Source: Delftia acidovorans (GTDB lineage Bacteria; Pseudomonadota; Gammaproteobacteria; Burkholderiales; Burkholderiaceae_C). From it: a DNA stretch of 64,000 nt. The notes under the pieces are model-generated. The model made no database searches, was not told the DNA's origin, and worked only from the letters and a program-made list of their open reading frames with translations. Both the position numbers and the translations under genes were made by a program. Numbering within the stretch: the stretch's first letter is position 1; every line of letters starts with the position of its first letter. The stretch lies in NCBI GenBank assembly GCA_031286585.1, contig JAITUC010000028.1, positions 1 through 64,000 of the forward strand. Direction: 5' to 3'. Below are positions 35,801-43,835 of this stretch, in pieces.

Positions 35801-36058
35801 GCCCGAGGCGTCGGACGTGGAGCTCATGTAGAGCATGTTGTCGATGCCCTTGAGCTGCTGCTCGATGATCTGGGTCACCGAGTTCTCGACCGTCTCGGCC
35901 GAGGCGCCCGTGTACTGCGCGCCGATGGTCACGCGCGGCGGCGCGATGTCGGGGTATTGCTCCAGCGGCAGCGTGAAGATGGACAGCGCGCCGCCCAGCA
36001 TGATGACGATGGCGATGACCCACGCGAAGATGGGCCGGTTGATGAAGAACTGAGCCAT
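32861..36058 (-). CDS. Multidrug RND efflux permease (HAE1 family, AcrB/MexB-like)
   Basis: A 1065-residue inner-membrane proton antiporter with the 12-helix, two-fold repeated RND layout. The start M-A-Q-F-F-I-N-R-P-I-F-A-W-V is typical; G-L-L-V-D-D-A-I-V-V-V-E-N-V-E-R contains the two proton-relay aspartates in TM4, and G-L-A-S-K-N-A-I-L-I-V-E-F-A the TM10 lysine. Substrates are likely lipophilic drugs, solvents or bile-like compounds. It lies 18 bases after the adaptor gene and overlaps the outer-membrane gene. Confidence 0.95.
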   Translation of the reverse strand: MAQFFINRPIFAWVIAIVIMLGGALSIFTLPLEQYPDIAPPRVTIGAQYTGASAETVENSVTQIIEQQLKGIDNMLYMSSTSDASGRARTTLTFAPGTNIDVAQVQVQNKLQSAVNRLPDAVKSRGVFVNKGGQDFLVTYSFFSKDPAMTAVDIGDYLTSNLVDVIGRLDGVGDVNVFGTNYAMRIWMDPAKMEKYALMPSDLVNALNSQNAQVSAGQLGALPAVADQQLNATITARTKLKTVEQFEDIVLKSSLDGSVVLMKDVARVELGADNLTIKAKLNGLPGAGMGIVLADGANAMKVADTIAAKLAELKPFFPNEIDYFVSSDSTPFVRASIKEVVSALGEAMILVVIVMFIFLQNFRATMIPAIAVPVVLLGTFGVLSLAGYSINTLTMFAMVLAIGLLVDDAIVVVENVERVMHETGMSPKQATRQSMREITPALVGIGVTLSAVFVPMAFFGGSTGVIYRQFSITIVAAMALSVFVALTLTPALCATLLKPPAAGGAGHERPIRSGILGVNDRFFRWFNHHFDATAARYQGTVAYSLRRAKRMMLIFIAVCGVVWLLMARLPTSFLPDEDQGFVFVNINLPSGAADTRLQDVLDEVRDYFAKQPDVVSFYQVSGLNGDQASARAFVRLKTWEERPLPGQSASEIAHRATKDLSTIRDARVLVVLPPAVRGLGSSSGFNFMIKDMNGLGHQVLLQAKEKFLTEARKRPELTNLRMTNLEDASELRLDIDDRKAAALGLSYTDINSVLSSAMGGTYVNDFLNNERVKRVYIQGDAPHRMLPQDIAKWTVRNAKGEMVPFSSFSSSYWAYGSPQLMRYNGNPAYEMEGRAASGVSSGTAMQIVEDILRTLPAGIGYEWTGASLQERQSGAQAPLLYAISILFVFLCLAALYESWTVPLSVMLAVPLGVVGALAATYTRGLTNDVYFQVGLLTTVGLASKNAILIVEFAVQLQEQGKSIFDAVVSAVRLRLRPILMTSLAFGFGVIPLAIGTGAGAGGRNAIGTAVLGGMLASTVLGIFLVPVFFLLIRSWFKSHSRTEDDAPQPTAGSPDSPHTAKESAA

Positions 36059-36076
36059 GTGACGGGTTCCTGCGGC

Positions 36077-37465
36077 TTACCGGGACCCAGGGGCCGGAGC
36101 CGCTGCGGGTGCAGGAGCAGGTTCAGCAGCCGCAGCAGGCGCGGAAGCCTTGTCGGCAGCGCCGGGCGCGGCCGCCGCGGCCGGGCCATCGCCGGGCTTG
36201 CCCTTGCGGGCCTGGGCCTTGGCGCGCAGGTCCACCTCCACGGCGCGCACCTTGTCGCCGGGCTTGATGCGCTGGAAGCCGTCGACCACCACGCGCTCGC
36301 CGGCCGACAGTCCGTCCTGCAGCAGCCACATATTGCCCACGGCGCGGTCGATGTTCACGGGCCGGCGCTCGATCACGTCGTCGGCCTTGGCCACCAGCAC
36401 GCTGGCCTTGCCGGTCAGGTCGCGCGTCACCGACTGCTGGGGCACCAGCAGCGCCTCGGGCGCCAGGCCCGTGGGCAGCAGGGCCTGCACATACATGCCG
36501 GGCATGAGGACGCCCTGCGGGTTGGGCACCACGGCGCGCAGCGTCACGCTGCCCGTGGTGGCATTGACGATCACGCCGGCAAACTGCAGCTTGCCCTGGT
36601 GGCTGTAGTCCGTGCCATCGTCCAGGCGGATGCGCACGGCCACCTTGTCGCCCTCCACCTTCTGGAAGCGCCCGGCATCCCAGTCGCGCTTGAGCTGCAA
36701 CAGCTCGCTGGTGGACTGGGTGAAGTCCACATACATGGGGTCCAGCTGCACGATGGAGGTCAGCGCCTCGGCCTGGTTGGCCGTCACCAGCGCGCCAGGC
36801 GTCACGGTGGACAGGCTGATGCGCCCGCTGATGGGCGCCTCGATGCGGCTGTACTTGAGGTTGATGCGCGCGGTCTCCAGATTGGCCTTGGCCACGGCCA
36901 CGTCCGAGCGCGACTGGGCGGCCGCGGCCTGGCTTTCCTCAAAGGCCTGCTGGCTGATGGCGTCGATCCTGACCAGCTCGGCATTGCGCCGCGCCGTGGC
37001 CTCCAGCGTGCGGGCGCTGGCTTCGGCCTTGGCCAGGGCCGCCTGGGCGCTGGCCTCGGTGGCGCGCAGCGAGGCCGCGTCGATCTGGTAGAGCTGCTGG
37101 CCCTGGCGCACCAGGGCGCCCTCGGTGAACAACCGCTTTTGCACGATGCCCGACACCTGGGGCCGCACCTCGGCCGTCAGCGAGGCGCGCGTGCGGCCCG
37201 GCAGCGTGGCGTCCAGCTGCTGGCTCTGCTTTTGCAGCGTGACCACGCCCACCTCGGTCGCAGCCTTGGCCGTGGCGGCAGGTGCCGCATCCTTCTTGGA
37301 GCAGGCCGCAAGGCTCGCGGCCAGCGCCAGCGCGCACAGCGCGGCGGAGCCGATGCGCCGGCCACCGGCCGGCGAGGCGGAAGCTTGTACGTGCCCTGCG
37401 CCGGGCTGGGAATCGGAAGGCGCCGCAAGGCGCGGGCTCGGCGAAAAGGGCACGTCAAAAATCAT
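36077..37465 (-). CDS. RND efflux periplasmic adaptor lipoprotein (AcrA/MexA-like)
   Basis: About 462 residues with a lipobox-like L-A-A-C (cysteine at residue 55), alpha-helical hairpin (residues about 125-190, A/E/R rich), barrel-sandwich and beta-barrel domains (V-R-P-Q-V-S-G-I-V-Q-K, I-E-A-P-I-S-G-R-I-S, V-P-N-P-Q-G-V-L-M-P-G-M-Y-V) and an alanine/proline-rich tail. It bridges the permease and outer-membrane duct. The start is uncertain: ATG at 37465 is used, but 37513 is also in frame and neither has a good ribosome site. No regulator gene is adjacent. Confidence 0.9.
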   Translation of the reverse strand: MIFDVPFSPSPRLAAPSDSQPGAGHVQASASPAGGRRIGSAALCALALAASLAACSKKDAAPAATAKAATEVGVVTLQKQSQQLDATLPGRTRASLTAEVRPQVSGIVQKRLFTEGALVRQGQQLYQIDAASLRATEASAQAALAKAEASARTLEATARRNAELVRIDAISQQAFEESQAAAAQSRSDVAVAKANLETARINLKYSRIEAPISGRISLSTVTPGALVTANQAEALTSIVQLDPMYVDFTQSTSELLQLKRDWDAGRFQKVEGDKVAVRIRLDDGTDYSHQGKLQFAGVIVNATTGSVTLRAVVPNPQGVLMPGMYVQALLPTGLAPEALLVPQQSVTRDLTGKASVLVAKADDVIERRPVNIDRAVGNMWLLQDGLSAGERVVVDGFQRIKPGDKVRAVEVDLRAKAQARKGKPGDGPAAAAAPGAADKASAPAAAAEPAPAPAAAPAPGSR

Positions 37466-37576
37466 GGGAGCAGCGAAGTCGTTGGGGGCATCGCACGATT
37501 GTGCAGTGCCCATATTTCTTGTTTGTAAAGCGGATGGCATGCCACCCAAATCTCCTGGCAAGTCCATCCAGGATGA

Positions 37577-37606
37577 TGCATGTGTCGGAGCGCGCCGACA
37601 CATGCA
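37577..37606. promoter_or_regulatory. Perfect 12-bp inverted repeat upstream of the RND operon
   Basis: TGCATGTGTCGG and CCGACACATGCA flank a 6-base AGCGCG centre. It lies between the stop of the MFS exporter and the start of the RND adaptor, both on the minus strand. No T run follows on either strand, so it looks more like a repressor operator (TetR-like size) than an intrinsic terminator, but either is possible. Confidence 0.5.
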
Positions 37607-37631
37607 AGTTCAATGCCATTTACCGGCCTGT

Positions 37632-39056
37632 TCAGTGCTTAGGCGCGGGTGCCGTGCGCACGCGCAGCAGGCTGAACACGCCCGCCATGGCCGCAAAGCA
37701 GCCGGCCACGGCCAGGGCCACGATTTCGGCATGGCCGCCATGCCCGCCCGCGAAGGTGAAGATGGTGGCCAGCACCACGGCGCCCAGGGTCTGCCCCGTG
37801 AGCCGCGCCGAACTCAGCATGCCGCCGGCCGCGCCGCTGCGCGCCAGGGGCGCCGTGGTCACGATGGTGTGGTTGTTGGGCGACTGGTACAGCGCAAAGC
37901 CGCTGCCCGCCAGCAGCATGCGCCAGACCATGTCCACGGTCGAAGGCGCATCGGGCATGGCCGCCAGCGCCCACAGCCCGCAGGCGAACATGGCCATGCC
38001 GATGCCGCCCAGCAGCCCGTCCGCATAGCGGCCGATGAGCCGGCCCGCAATGGGCGCCGTCACCACCGTGGCCAGCGGCCAGGCCGTGATCAGCAGGCCG
38101 GCCTCGATCGGCGACATGCCGTGCGACTCCAGCAGCAGGAACGGCAGCGCCAGGTAGGCCAGCATCTGCGCGCAAAAGGCGCTGACCGATCCGCACATGG
38201 ACAGCGCAAACACCGGGATGCGCAGCAGGTCCACCGGCAGCAGCGGCGCGGGCAGGCGCCACTGGCGGCGCACATACCAGGCGCCCACCAGCAGGCCCGC
38301 GCCCAGCAGCCACCAGCCCGAAGGCAGGGAAGAGTCGGCACCGCCGGCACGCACGCCCAGCTGCTCGCCGCCCAGGAAGATCAGGCTGAACATGAGGATG
38401 TTCAGCAGCACATCCAGCGGCGACAGCCGCGCCCCTGCATGGCCGGCCACGGCATTGGCCGGCAGCGCGCGCCGTCCCAGCCACAGCGTGAACAGGCCCA
38501 GCGGCAGATTGGCCGCAAACAGCCAGGGCCAGCTGGCCACCGACAGGATCGCCGCCGCCACCGAGGGCCCTGCCATGGAGGCCGTTGCCACCACCAGCGA
38601 ATTCACGGCCATGCCCCGGCCCAGCAAGGCACGCGGGTAGATCAGCCGCACCAGGGCTGCATTCACGCTCATCACGCCTGCGGCACCCAGGCCCTGCAGC
38701 GCACGGGCCGCCACCAGCGTGGGCAGCGACGTGGCCAGCATGGCCGCCAGCGAGGCCACGGAAAACACCAGCATGCCCACCAGATACACGCGGCGGTAAC
38801 CCAGGCGTTCGCCCAGGGCCGCCAGCGGCAGCAGCAGCACCAGGCTGGCCAGTTGGTAGGAATTGACCACCCACAGCGTATGGGCCGAGCTGGCCTGCAG
38901 CTCGCGCGCCATGGCCGGCAACGCCAGATTGACCAGGGTGCTGTCCAGCACCGACAGCGTCAGCCCCAGGATGATGACCAGCATGGCCTGGCCCCGGGGG
39001 CCTGCCGGAAGTCCGTCGCGGACAGGCGCAGCCTCTGCCGCGGGTGCCACGCTCAT
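37632..39056 (-). CDS. MFS drug:H+ antiporter, DHA2 type (14 TMS, EmrB/QacA-like)
   Basis: A 474-residue membrane protein with about 14 hydrophobic helices. Motifs: L-D-S-T-L-V-N-L-A-L-P in TM1 (DHA2 motif D1), L-G-E-R-L-G-Y-R-R-V-Y between TM2 and TM3 (motif A), and G-x-x-x-G-P-x-x-G-G-like motif C seen as M-A-G-P-S-V-A-A-A-I. It probably exports small hydrophobic cations or drugs. Its ATG overlaps the preceding Bcr-type gene stop by 4 bases, so the two are coupled. Confidence 0.9.
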   Translation of the reverse strand: MSVAPAAEAAPVRDGLPAGPRGQAMLVIILGLTLSVLDSTLVNLALPAMARELQASSAHTLWVVNSYQLASLVLLLPLAALGERLGYRRVYLVGMLVFSVASLAAMLATSLPTLVAARALQGLGAAGVMSVNAALVRLIYPRALLGRGMAVNSLVVATASMAGPSVAAAILSVASWPWLFAANLPLGLFTLWLGRRALPANAVAGHAGARLSPLDVLLNILMFSLIFLGGEQLGVRAGGADSSLPSGWWLLGAGLLVGAWYVRRQWRLPAPLLPVDLLRIPVFALSMCGSVSAFCAQMLAYLALPFLLLESHGMSPIEAGLLITAWPLATVVTAPIAGRLIGRYADGLLGGIGMAMFACGLWALAAMPDAPSTVDMVWRMLLAGSGFALYQSPNNHTIVTTAPLARSGAAGGMLSSARLTGQTLGAVVLATIFTFAGGHGGHAEIVALAVAGCFAAMAGVFSLLRVRTAPAPKH

Positions 39057-40300
39057 GAACGGCCCTTTGCGCCCACGCGGTGGGCACGCGCACCGCCCAG
39101 CGTGATCCAGGCCAGGGCCACGCCGATCAGCGCGCCCGTGGCCATGCCCACCACCATGGGCAGGGGCTTGCCCGTGGAGAACAGGCCCACGATCTGCATG
39201 GCCGCGGCGCCCGACAGCATCTGCAGCGTGCCCAGCAGCGCCGAGGCCGTGCCGGCGATGGCGCCGTGCTCCTCCAGCGCCAGCACCGAGGTCGTCGGAA
39301 TCACCAGCCCCATCAGCGCGCTGGCCACGAAGTACAGGCCGATCAGCACGGCCAGCCGCTCACCGCCCAGCAGGTAGTACGACAGCAGCGACAGCATCAC
39401 CAGGCCCGAGCCGGTGGCCGCCACCTTGACCACGCGCACCAGCCCGAAGCGCTGGCCCAGCCAGCCCGTGAACTGCGCCGCGCCGATGAAGGCAAAGGCG
39501 TTGAGCCCGAAGGCCAGGCTGTACTGGGTGGAGCTCAGTCCGTAGTAATTGATCAGCACAAAGGGGGAGCCGGCCAGGTAGACGAAAAAGCCCGCCATGG
39601 CGCAGCCGCCGATGAAGACCAGGCCCAGGTAATGCCAGTCGCGCAGCAGCACGCCATAGGCGCGCAGTGCGCCGGCCACGCTGCTGTCCAGCCGCGCGGC
39701 GGCCCCGCGCGTTTCCTTCAGGCCCATGAACACGGCCACCAGGCCGATCACGGCCGCCACGGCCACGGCCCAGAACACGCCGCGCCAGCTGCTCACGGCA
39801 ATCACGCCGCTGCCGGCCAGCGGCGCCAGGATGGGAGAGACGCTGAACACCAGCATCAGCAGCGACATCATGCGGGCCGCCGCATGGCCGGTGTGCAGGT
39901 CGCGCACCACGGCGCGCGGCACGGCCATGCCGGCCGCCGCGCCCAGGCCCTGGATGAAGCGCAGCACCACCAGCGTCTCGATGCTGGTCGCCATGGCGCA
40001 GCCCACGCTGGCCAGCGCGAACACGGTCAGACCGAAGTACAGCGGCGGCTTGCGCCCCACCATGTCCGAGACCGGCCCGTACAGCAGCTGGCCCACGCCC
40101 AGCGAAAAGAAAAAGGCCGTCAGGCTGGCCTGCACCGCGCCCACCTGGGCGCCCAGGCTGCTGCCGATCTGGGGCAGCGCGGGCAGGTACATGTCGATGG
40201 CAAACGGGCCGATGGCCGACAGCAGGCCCAGGATCAGGACCAGGCGAAGTGTGTGGGAATCAGGGGAAGCGGGAGAAGAAGAAGGCATAGACGCAGACAT
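39053..40300 (-). CDS. Bcr/CflA-type MFS drug exporter (12 TMS)
   Basis: About 415 residues. D-M-Y-L-P-A-L-P-Q-I-G in TM1, L-Y-G-P-V-S-D-M-V-G-R-K-P motif A, F-I-Q-G-L-G-A-A-A-G motif, and F-S-V-S-P-I-L-A-P-L-A-G-S are typical of the Bcr/CflA family (bicyclomycin, sulphonamide and similar). The start at 40300 or 40288 cannot be separated; no ribosome site is clear. It is coupled by ATGA to the DHA2 exporter. An A-rich 200-base divergent gap separates it from the next gene. Confidence 0.9.
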   Translation of the reverse strand: MSASMPSSSPASPDSHTLRLVLILGLLSAIGPFAIDMYLPALPQIGSSLGAQVGAVQASLTAFFFSLGVGQLLYGPVSDMVGRKPPLYFGLTVFALASVGCAMATSIETLVVLRFIQGLGAAAGMAVPRAVVRDLHTGHAAARMMSLLMLVFSVSPILAPLAGSGVIAVSSWRGVFWAVAVAAVIGLVAVFMGLKETRGAAARLDSSVAGALRAYGVLLRDWHYLGLVFIGGCAMAGFFVYLAGSPFVLINYYGLSSTQYSLAFGLNAFAFIGAAQFTGWLGQRFGLVRVVKVAATGSGLVMLSLLSYYLLGGERLAVLIGLYFVASALMGLVIPTTSVLALEEHGAIAGTASALLGTLQMLSGAAAMQIVGLFSTGKPLPMVVGMATGALIGVALAWITLGGARAHRVGAKGRS

Positions 40301-40508
40301 AGACGCGCCATTGTGGCGGCAAGCGCGCGGGGCTGCAGGAGGCTGCTCACATTTCCTGGGCAGGCAACCCTGCGCACCTGGCGCTGGCGGCTTGCCGTGG
40401 CACAAATTCGGCAGCCCGCAATCCTGTTACGCTCCGATACGAGATTGCCACCCAAGAGGCCGACCCACCCCTTCATCGCTGCCACTGCCACCGCCACTGC
40501 AACACACC

Positions 40509-41243
40509 ATGCGCCCATCCCTGCCTCCCTCTTCACCGGCCCTGAATGCATTGCCAGGGCCCCTGCTCGCCGCCCTGCTGCTGGGTGTCTGCACGCTGGG
40601 TTCTGCCCAGGCAGCGCAGCACGAGGCAGAGCGTGAGGTACAGCGACAGGCACAGAGAGAAGCACAGCGCGGCTCCAGGTCCGGCGCCGCTCCTGTGCTG
40701 GAAGTATCCGAAGACGGCCGCGACGTGATCGACCGGCGCGCCCGCCTGCTGTGGCCGCGCTGCGTGGAAGGCATGCACTGGAATGGCAAGGCCTGCACGG
40801 GCCTGCCGGAGCTGTTCACGCACAAGCAGGCACAGGCCCTGGCCGCCGAACGAGCCAAGCAGGACGGCGTGCGCTGGCGCCTGCCGCGCGTCAACGAGAT
40901 GCGCCGCCTGATCTCGCGCGATATACGGCCGCAAGGCCTGTCGCCCGAGCTGTTCCCGGGCGCACCGCGCGGCTGGCACTGGACGGGCACGGCAGCGGTG
41001 AACGCACGGCCCGTCAATCCCTACAACTACAGCAACATCTCGGGCAGCGCCGGTACGCAGCTGTCGGCCCAGCAGGCCTGGGCGATTGACCTCGACAGCC
41101 TGGAGACGCGGCCCGACATGGGGCGCGGCAACCAGCTCATGGTGCGGCTGGTGCGGCCCCTGCCCTCCGCGCCGCCCGATGACAAGACCGAGGCTCCCGC
41201 CAGGCCGGCCCCCCACAGGCAGGACCCGGACGACGAGGACTGA
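40509..41243 (+). CDS. Exported Lcl/DUF1566 C-terminal domain protein
   Basis: A 244-residue protein with a signal peptide ending near A-Q-A, a charged repeated stretch (E-x-E-V-Q-R-Q-A-Q-R-E-A-Q-R) and a DUF1566-like domain: W-P-R-C-V-E-G-M-H-W-N-G-K-A-C-T-G, W-R-L-P-R-V-N-E-M-R-R-L-I, W-H-W-T-G-T-A, and A-W-A-I-D-L. Such domains occur in surface and adhesin-like proteins. No partner gene is adjacent. It converges on the SDR gene at 41247. Confidence 0.78.
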   Translation: MRPSLPPSSPALNALPGPLLAALLLGVCTLGSAQAAQHEAEREVQRQAQREAQRGSRSGAAPVLEVSEDGRDVIDRRARLLWPRCVEGMHWNGKACTGLPELFTHKQAQALAAERAKQDGVRWRLPRVNEMRRLISRDIRPQGLSPELFPGAPRGWHWTGTAAVNARPVNPYNYSNISGSAGTQLSAQQAWAIDLDSLETRPDMGRGNQLMVRLVRPLPSAPPDDKTEAPARPAPHRQDPDDED

Positions 41244-41246
41244 CGC

Positions 41247-42152
41247 TCAGGCCGCGCGCAGCGAGGCCTTGAGGCTGGCGCCCAGTTCGGGCTTGTGCGC
41301 GAACGGGTCGGTGGGGTTGCGGCCCTGCACCACATCCTCCATGCGGGTCTGGACCGAGCCCAGGGCCTGCGGATGGCTGTAGATGTAGAACTGGTTGGCC
41401 GCAATGGCGTCGAAGACCTTCTGCGCCACATCGGTGGCCGTGACCTTGCCCGAGCCCACGGCCTTCTCGCTCATGGCCTGGCCGATCTTCTGGCTGGCCG
41501 TCAGCGGCTGGGCGGCCAGATGGCTGGGCCGGTTGCGCTCGCTGTGGCTGATGCCCGTGGGCACGAAGAAGGGGCACAGCACGCTGGCGCTGATCTGGTC
41601 GGAGACCAGGGCCAGGTCCTGGTAGAGCGTCTCGGTCAGGCTCACCACCGCGTGCTTGCTGACGTTGTAGATGCCCATGTTGGGCGGCGCCAGCAGGCCG
41701 GCCATGCTGGCCGTGTTGACGATATGGCCCTCGAAGGACGGATCAGCCTTGGCCGCCTCCAGCATCATGGGCGTGAACAGCCGCACGCCGTGGATCACGC
41801 CCCAGAGGTTGACGCCCAGCACCCATTCCCAATCGGCAATCGTGTTCTCCCACACCAGCCCGCCCGCACCCACGCCCGCGTTGTTGAACACGAAGTGCGG
41901 CGCGCCGAACTGCTGGCGCACCTCATCGGCCAGGGCCTGCATCCGGGCTGCGTCGGACACATCCACGCGGCGCGCCAGCACGCGCACGCCCTGCCCTTCG
42001 AACTCGGCGGCAGCCCTGTCCAGCGCTTCCTGCTGCACATCGACCAGCACCAGGTTCATGCCCAGCTTCGCGCCGATGCGCGCGCATTCCAGCCCGAAGC
42101 CCGAGCCCGCGCCCGTCAGCACGGCCGTCTTGCCCTTGAAGTTCTTGATCAT
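41247..42152 (-). CDS. Short-chain dehydrogenase/reductase
   Basis: A 301-residue SDR: T-G-A-G-S-G-F-G-L nucleotide motif, N-N-A-G-V-G, and the catalytic S...Y-N-V-S-K (Y-x-x-x-K). It is the last of a four-gene minus-strand unit (SDR, PaaI-type thioesterase, MDR oxidoreductase, this SDR), with 27 bases to the MDR gene. Substrate unknown; likely a hydroxyacyl or cyclic alcohol. Confidence 0.9.
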   Translation of the reverse strand: MIKNFKGKTAVLTGAGSGFGLECARIGAKLGMNLVLVDVQQEALDRAAAEFEGQGVRVLARRVDVSDAARMQALADEVRQQFGAPHFVFNNAGVGAGGLVWENTIADWEWVLGVNLWGVIHGVRLFTPMMLEAAKADPSFEGHIVNTASMAGLLAPPNMGIYNVSKHAVVSLTETLYQDLALVSDQISASVLCPFFVPTGISHSERNRPSHLAAQPLTASQKIGQAMSEKAVGSGKVTATDVAQKVFDAIAANQFYIYSHPQALGSVQTRMEDVVQGRNPTDPFAHKPELGASLKASLRAA

Positions 42153-42179
42153 TCCCTTGTCTCCTGGTGTCGTTGTGGG

Positions 42180-43196
42180 TCAGATCAGCTTCACAAGTTG
42201 CTTGCCGAAGTTCTTGCCCTTCAGCAGCCCCAGGAAAGCGGAAGGTGCAGAGGCGATGCCTTCGGCAATGCTCTCGCGCGGGCGCAGCTTGCCGGTGCCC
42301 ACCAGCTTGCCCAGCTCCTGCAGCGCCTCGGGCCAGACTTCCATGTGCTCGCTGACGATGAAGCCTTCGATGCGGATGCGGTTGATCAGGATGAGCGCGG
42401 GATTGGTCATGGGCAGCGGCGTGCCGTCGTAGCCGGCGATCATTCCGCACAGCGCGATCCGCGCAAAGGCGTTGGTGCGCAGCAGCACGGCGTCGAGGAT
42501 GTAGCCGCCCACGTTCTCGAAGTAGCCGTCGATGCCCTGCGGGCAGGCGTCCTTGAGCGCCTTGGCCATGGTCTTGGTGTCGGGGTGCTCGCGGTAGTCG
42601 ATGCAGGCGTCGAAGCCCAGCTCCTCGGTAGCGTAGCGGCACTTCTCGGGGCCGCCCGCAATGCCCACCACGCGGCAGCCGCGTGCCTTGGCCAGGGCCG
42701 CGAAGGCGCTGCCCACGGCGCCCGTGGCGGCGCTGACCACTACGGTCTCGCCGGCCTTGGGGGCGATGATCTTGACCAGGCCGTACCAGGCCGTCACGCC
42801 GGGCATGCCCACGGCGCCCAGGTAGTGCGACAGCGGCACATGGGTGGTGTCCACCTTGCGCAGCATGCCGGGCGCATCGCCATCGACCACGCTGTACTCC
42901 TGCCAGCCGCCCATGCCCACGACCTTGTCGCCGACCGCAAACTTGGGATGGCGGCTTTCCACCACCTCGCCCACAGTGCCGCCGATCATGACCTCGCCCA
43001 GCGGCTGCGGCTGGGCGTAGCTCTTGCTGTCATTCATGCGGCCGCGCATGTAGGGGTCCAGGCTCAGGTAGTGGTGGCGCACCAGCACCTGGCCTTCGGC
43101 CAGCGCGGGGGTCTCGGTACTGACAAGGCGGAAATTGCTTTCCACGGCTTCGCCCTCGGGGCGGTTGTCGAGCAGGATCTGCTGGTTCACGGGCAT
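42180..43196 (-). CDS. NADP-dependent MDR oxidoreductase (CurA/leukotriene B4 dehydrogenase-like)
   Basis: A 338-residue medium-chain reductase without zinc ligands: N-R-P-E-G-E start, D-P-Y-M-R-G-R-M, G-M-P-G-V-T-A-W-Y-G-L, V-S-A-A-T-G-A-V-G-S nucleotide motif and Y-F-E-N-V-G-G. The family reduces alpha,beta-unsaturated ketones and aldehydes with NADPH. A perfect GGAGGT ribosome site sets the start at 43196. Confidence 0.9.
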   Translation of the reverse strand: MPVNQQILLDNRPEGEAVESNFRLVSTETPALAEGQVLVRHHYLSLDPYMRGRMNDSKSYAQPQPLGEVMIGGTVGEVVESRHPKFAVGDKVVGMGGWQEYSVVDGDAPGMLRKVDTTHVPLSHYLGAVGMPGVTAWYGLVKIIAPKAGETVVVSAATGAVGSAFAALAKARGCRVVGIAGGPEKCRYATEELGFDACIDYREHPDTKTMAKALKDACPQGIDGYFENVGGYILDAVLLRTNAFARIALCGMIAGYDGTPLPMTNPALILINRIRIEGFIVSEHMEVWPEALQELGKLVGTGKLRPRESIAEGIASAPSAFLGLLKGKNFGKQLVKLI

Positions 43197-43294
43197 GGGA
43201 TAACCTCCGGTGGCATCACGAACAATGGAACCAGTTCCCGGTGCTGCCGGGGCTGGCGTGTGGCATTGGGTATCTGGCAAATTCGCCGTGCGGA

Positions 43295-43717
43295 TCAGTC
43301 CGTGGCGAGGGTTGTCTCGGCGGCGGCCGGCCTGGCCACGCGCGGCATGTACTTGAACGTTCCGGTCGCATGGCTGCACAGCCGGCCCGAGGCATCGAAC
43401 ACGCGCGCCTCGGTATAGGCCATGGAACGCGTGCGGTGCAGCACCACGCCCTTGGCCACCAGAGGGCCGCGTGCGGGCTGCATGAAGCTGGTCTTCATCT
43501 CGATGGTCACGCAGCCCATGTCGCGCTGCAGGCTGCGTGCGGCCACGGCCATGGTCACGTCCAGCAGGGTCATGGTGGCGCCGCCGTGGGTCACGTCAAA
43601 GGTGTTCAGGTGCTCGGGACGCGCCTCGAAGCGCAGTTCGGACTCCCCGTCCTCCATGCGGTGCAGGGTGAAACCCAGGTGGTCGACGAAGGGGATGGGG
43701 TGGCCAAAATCCAGCAC
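43295..43717 (-). CDS. PaaI/YdiI-type acyl-CoA thioesterase
   Basis: A 140-residue hotdog thioesterase: F-V-D-H-L-G-F, N-T-F-D-V-T-H-G-G-A-T-M-T-L-L-D (H-G-G with catalytic D/E helix) and I-E-M-K-T-S-F-M-Q-P-A. I chose the GTG at 43717, which has GGAG at a 6-base spacing; a TTG at 43741 would add eight residues. It lies in the SDR-thioesterase-MDR-SDR unit, consistent with fatty-acyl or aromatic acyl-CoA processing. Confidence 0.88.
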   Translation of the reverse strand: MLDFGHPIPFVDHLGFTLHRMEDGESELRFEARPEHLNTFDVTHGGATMTLLDVTMAVAARSLQRDMGCVTIEMKTSFMQPARGPLVAKGVVLHRTRSMAYTEARVFDASGRLCSHATGTFKYMPRVARPAAAETTLATD

Positions 43718-43835
43718 GAAATTCTCCAGTTCAGATCGCAATGGAGCCGAGCATAAGGGCGCCCGAAGGCACCATGGCGCGCGGCGGCCCGATCTGCGGG
43801 AAAAACTGTCACCTCGGCAGCAGCGCCGCTGCGGC

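Noticed and set aside
32942..37528. Very long open plus-strand frame opposite the RND pump genes
   Set aside because: It is an antisense shadow caused by high GC: its translation is low-complexity H/Q/R/G-rich with no domains, while the minus strand carries intact pump genes.
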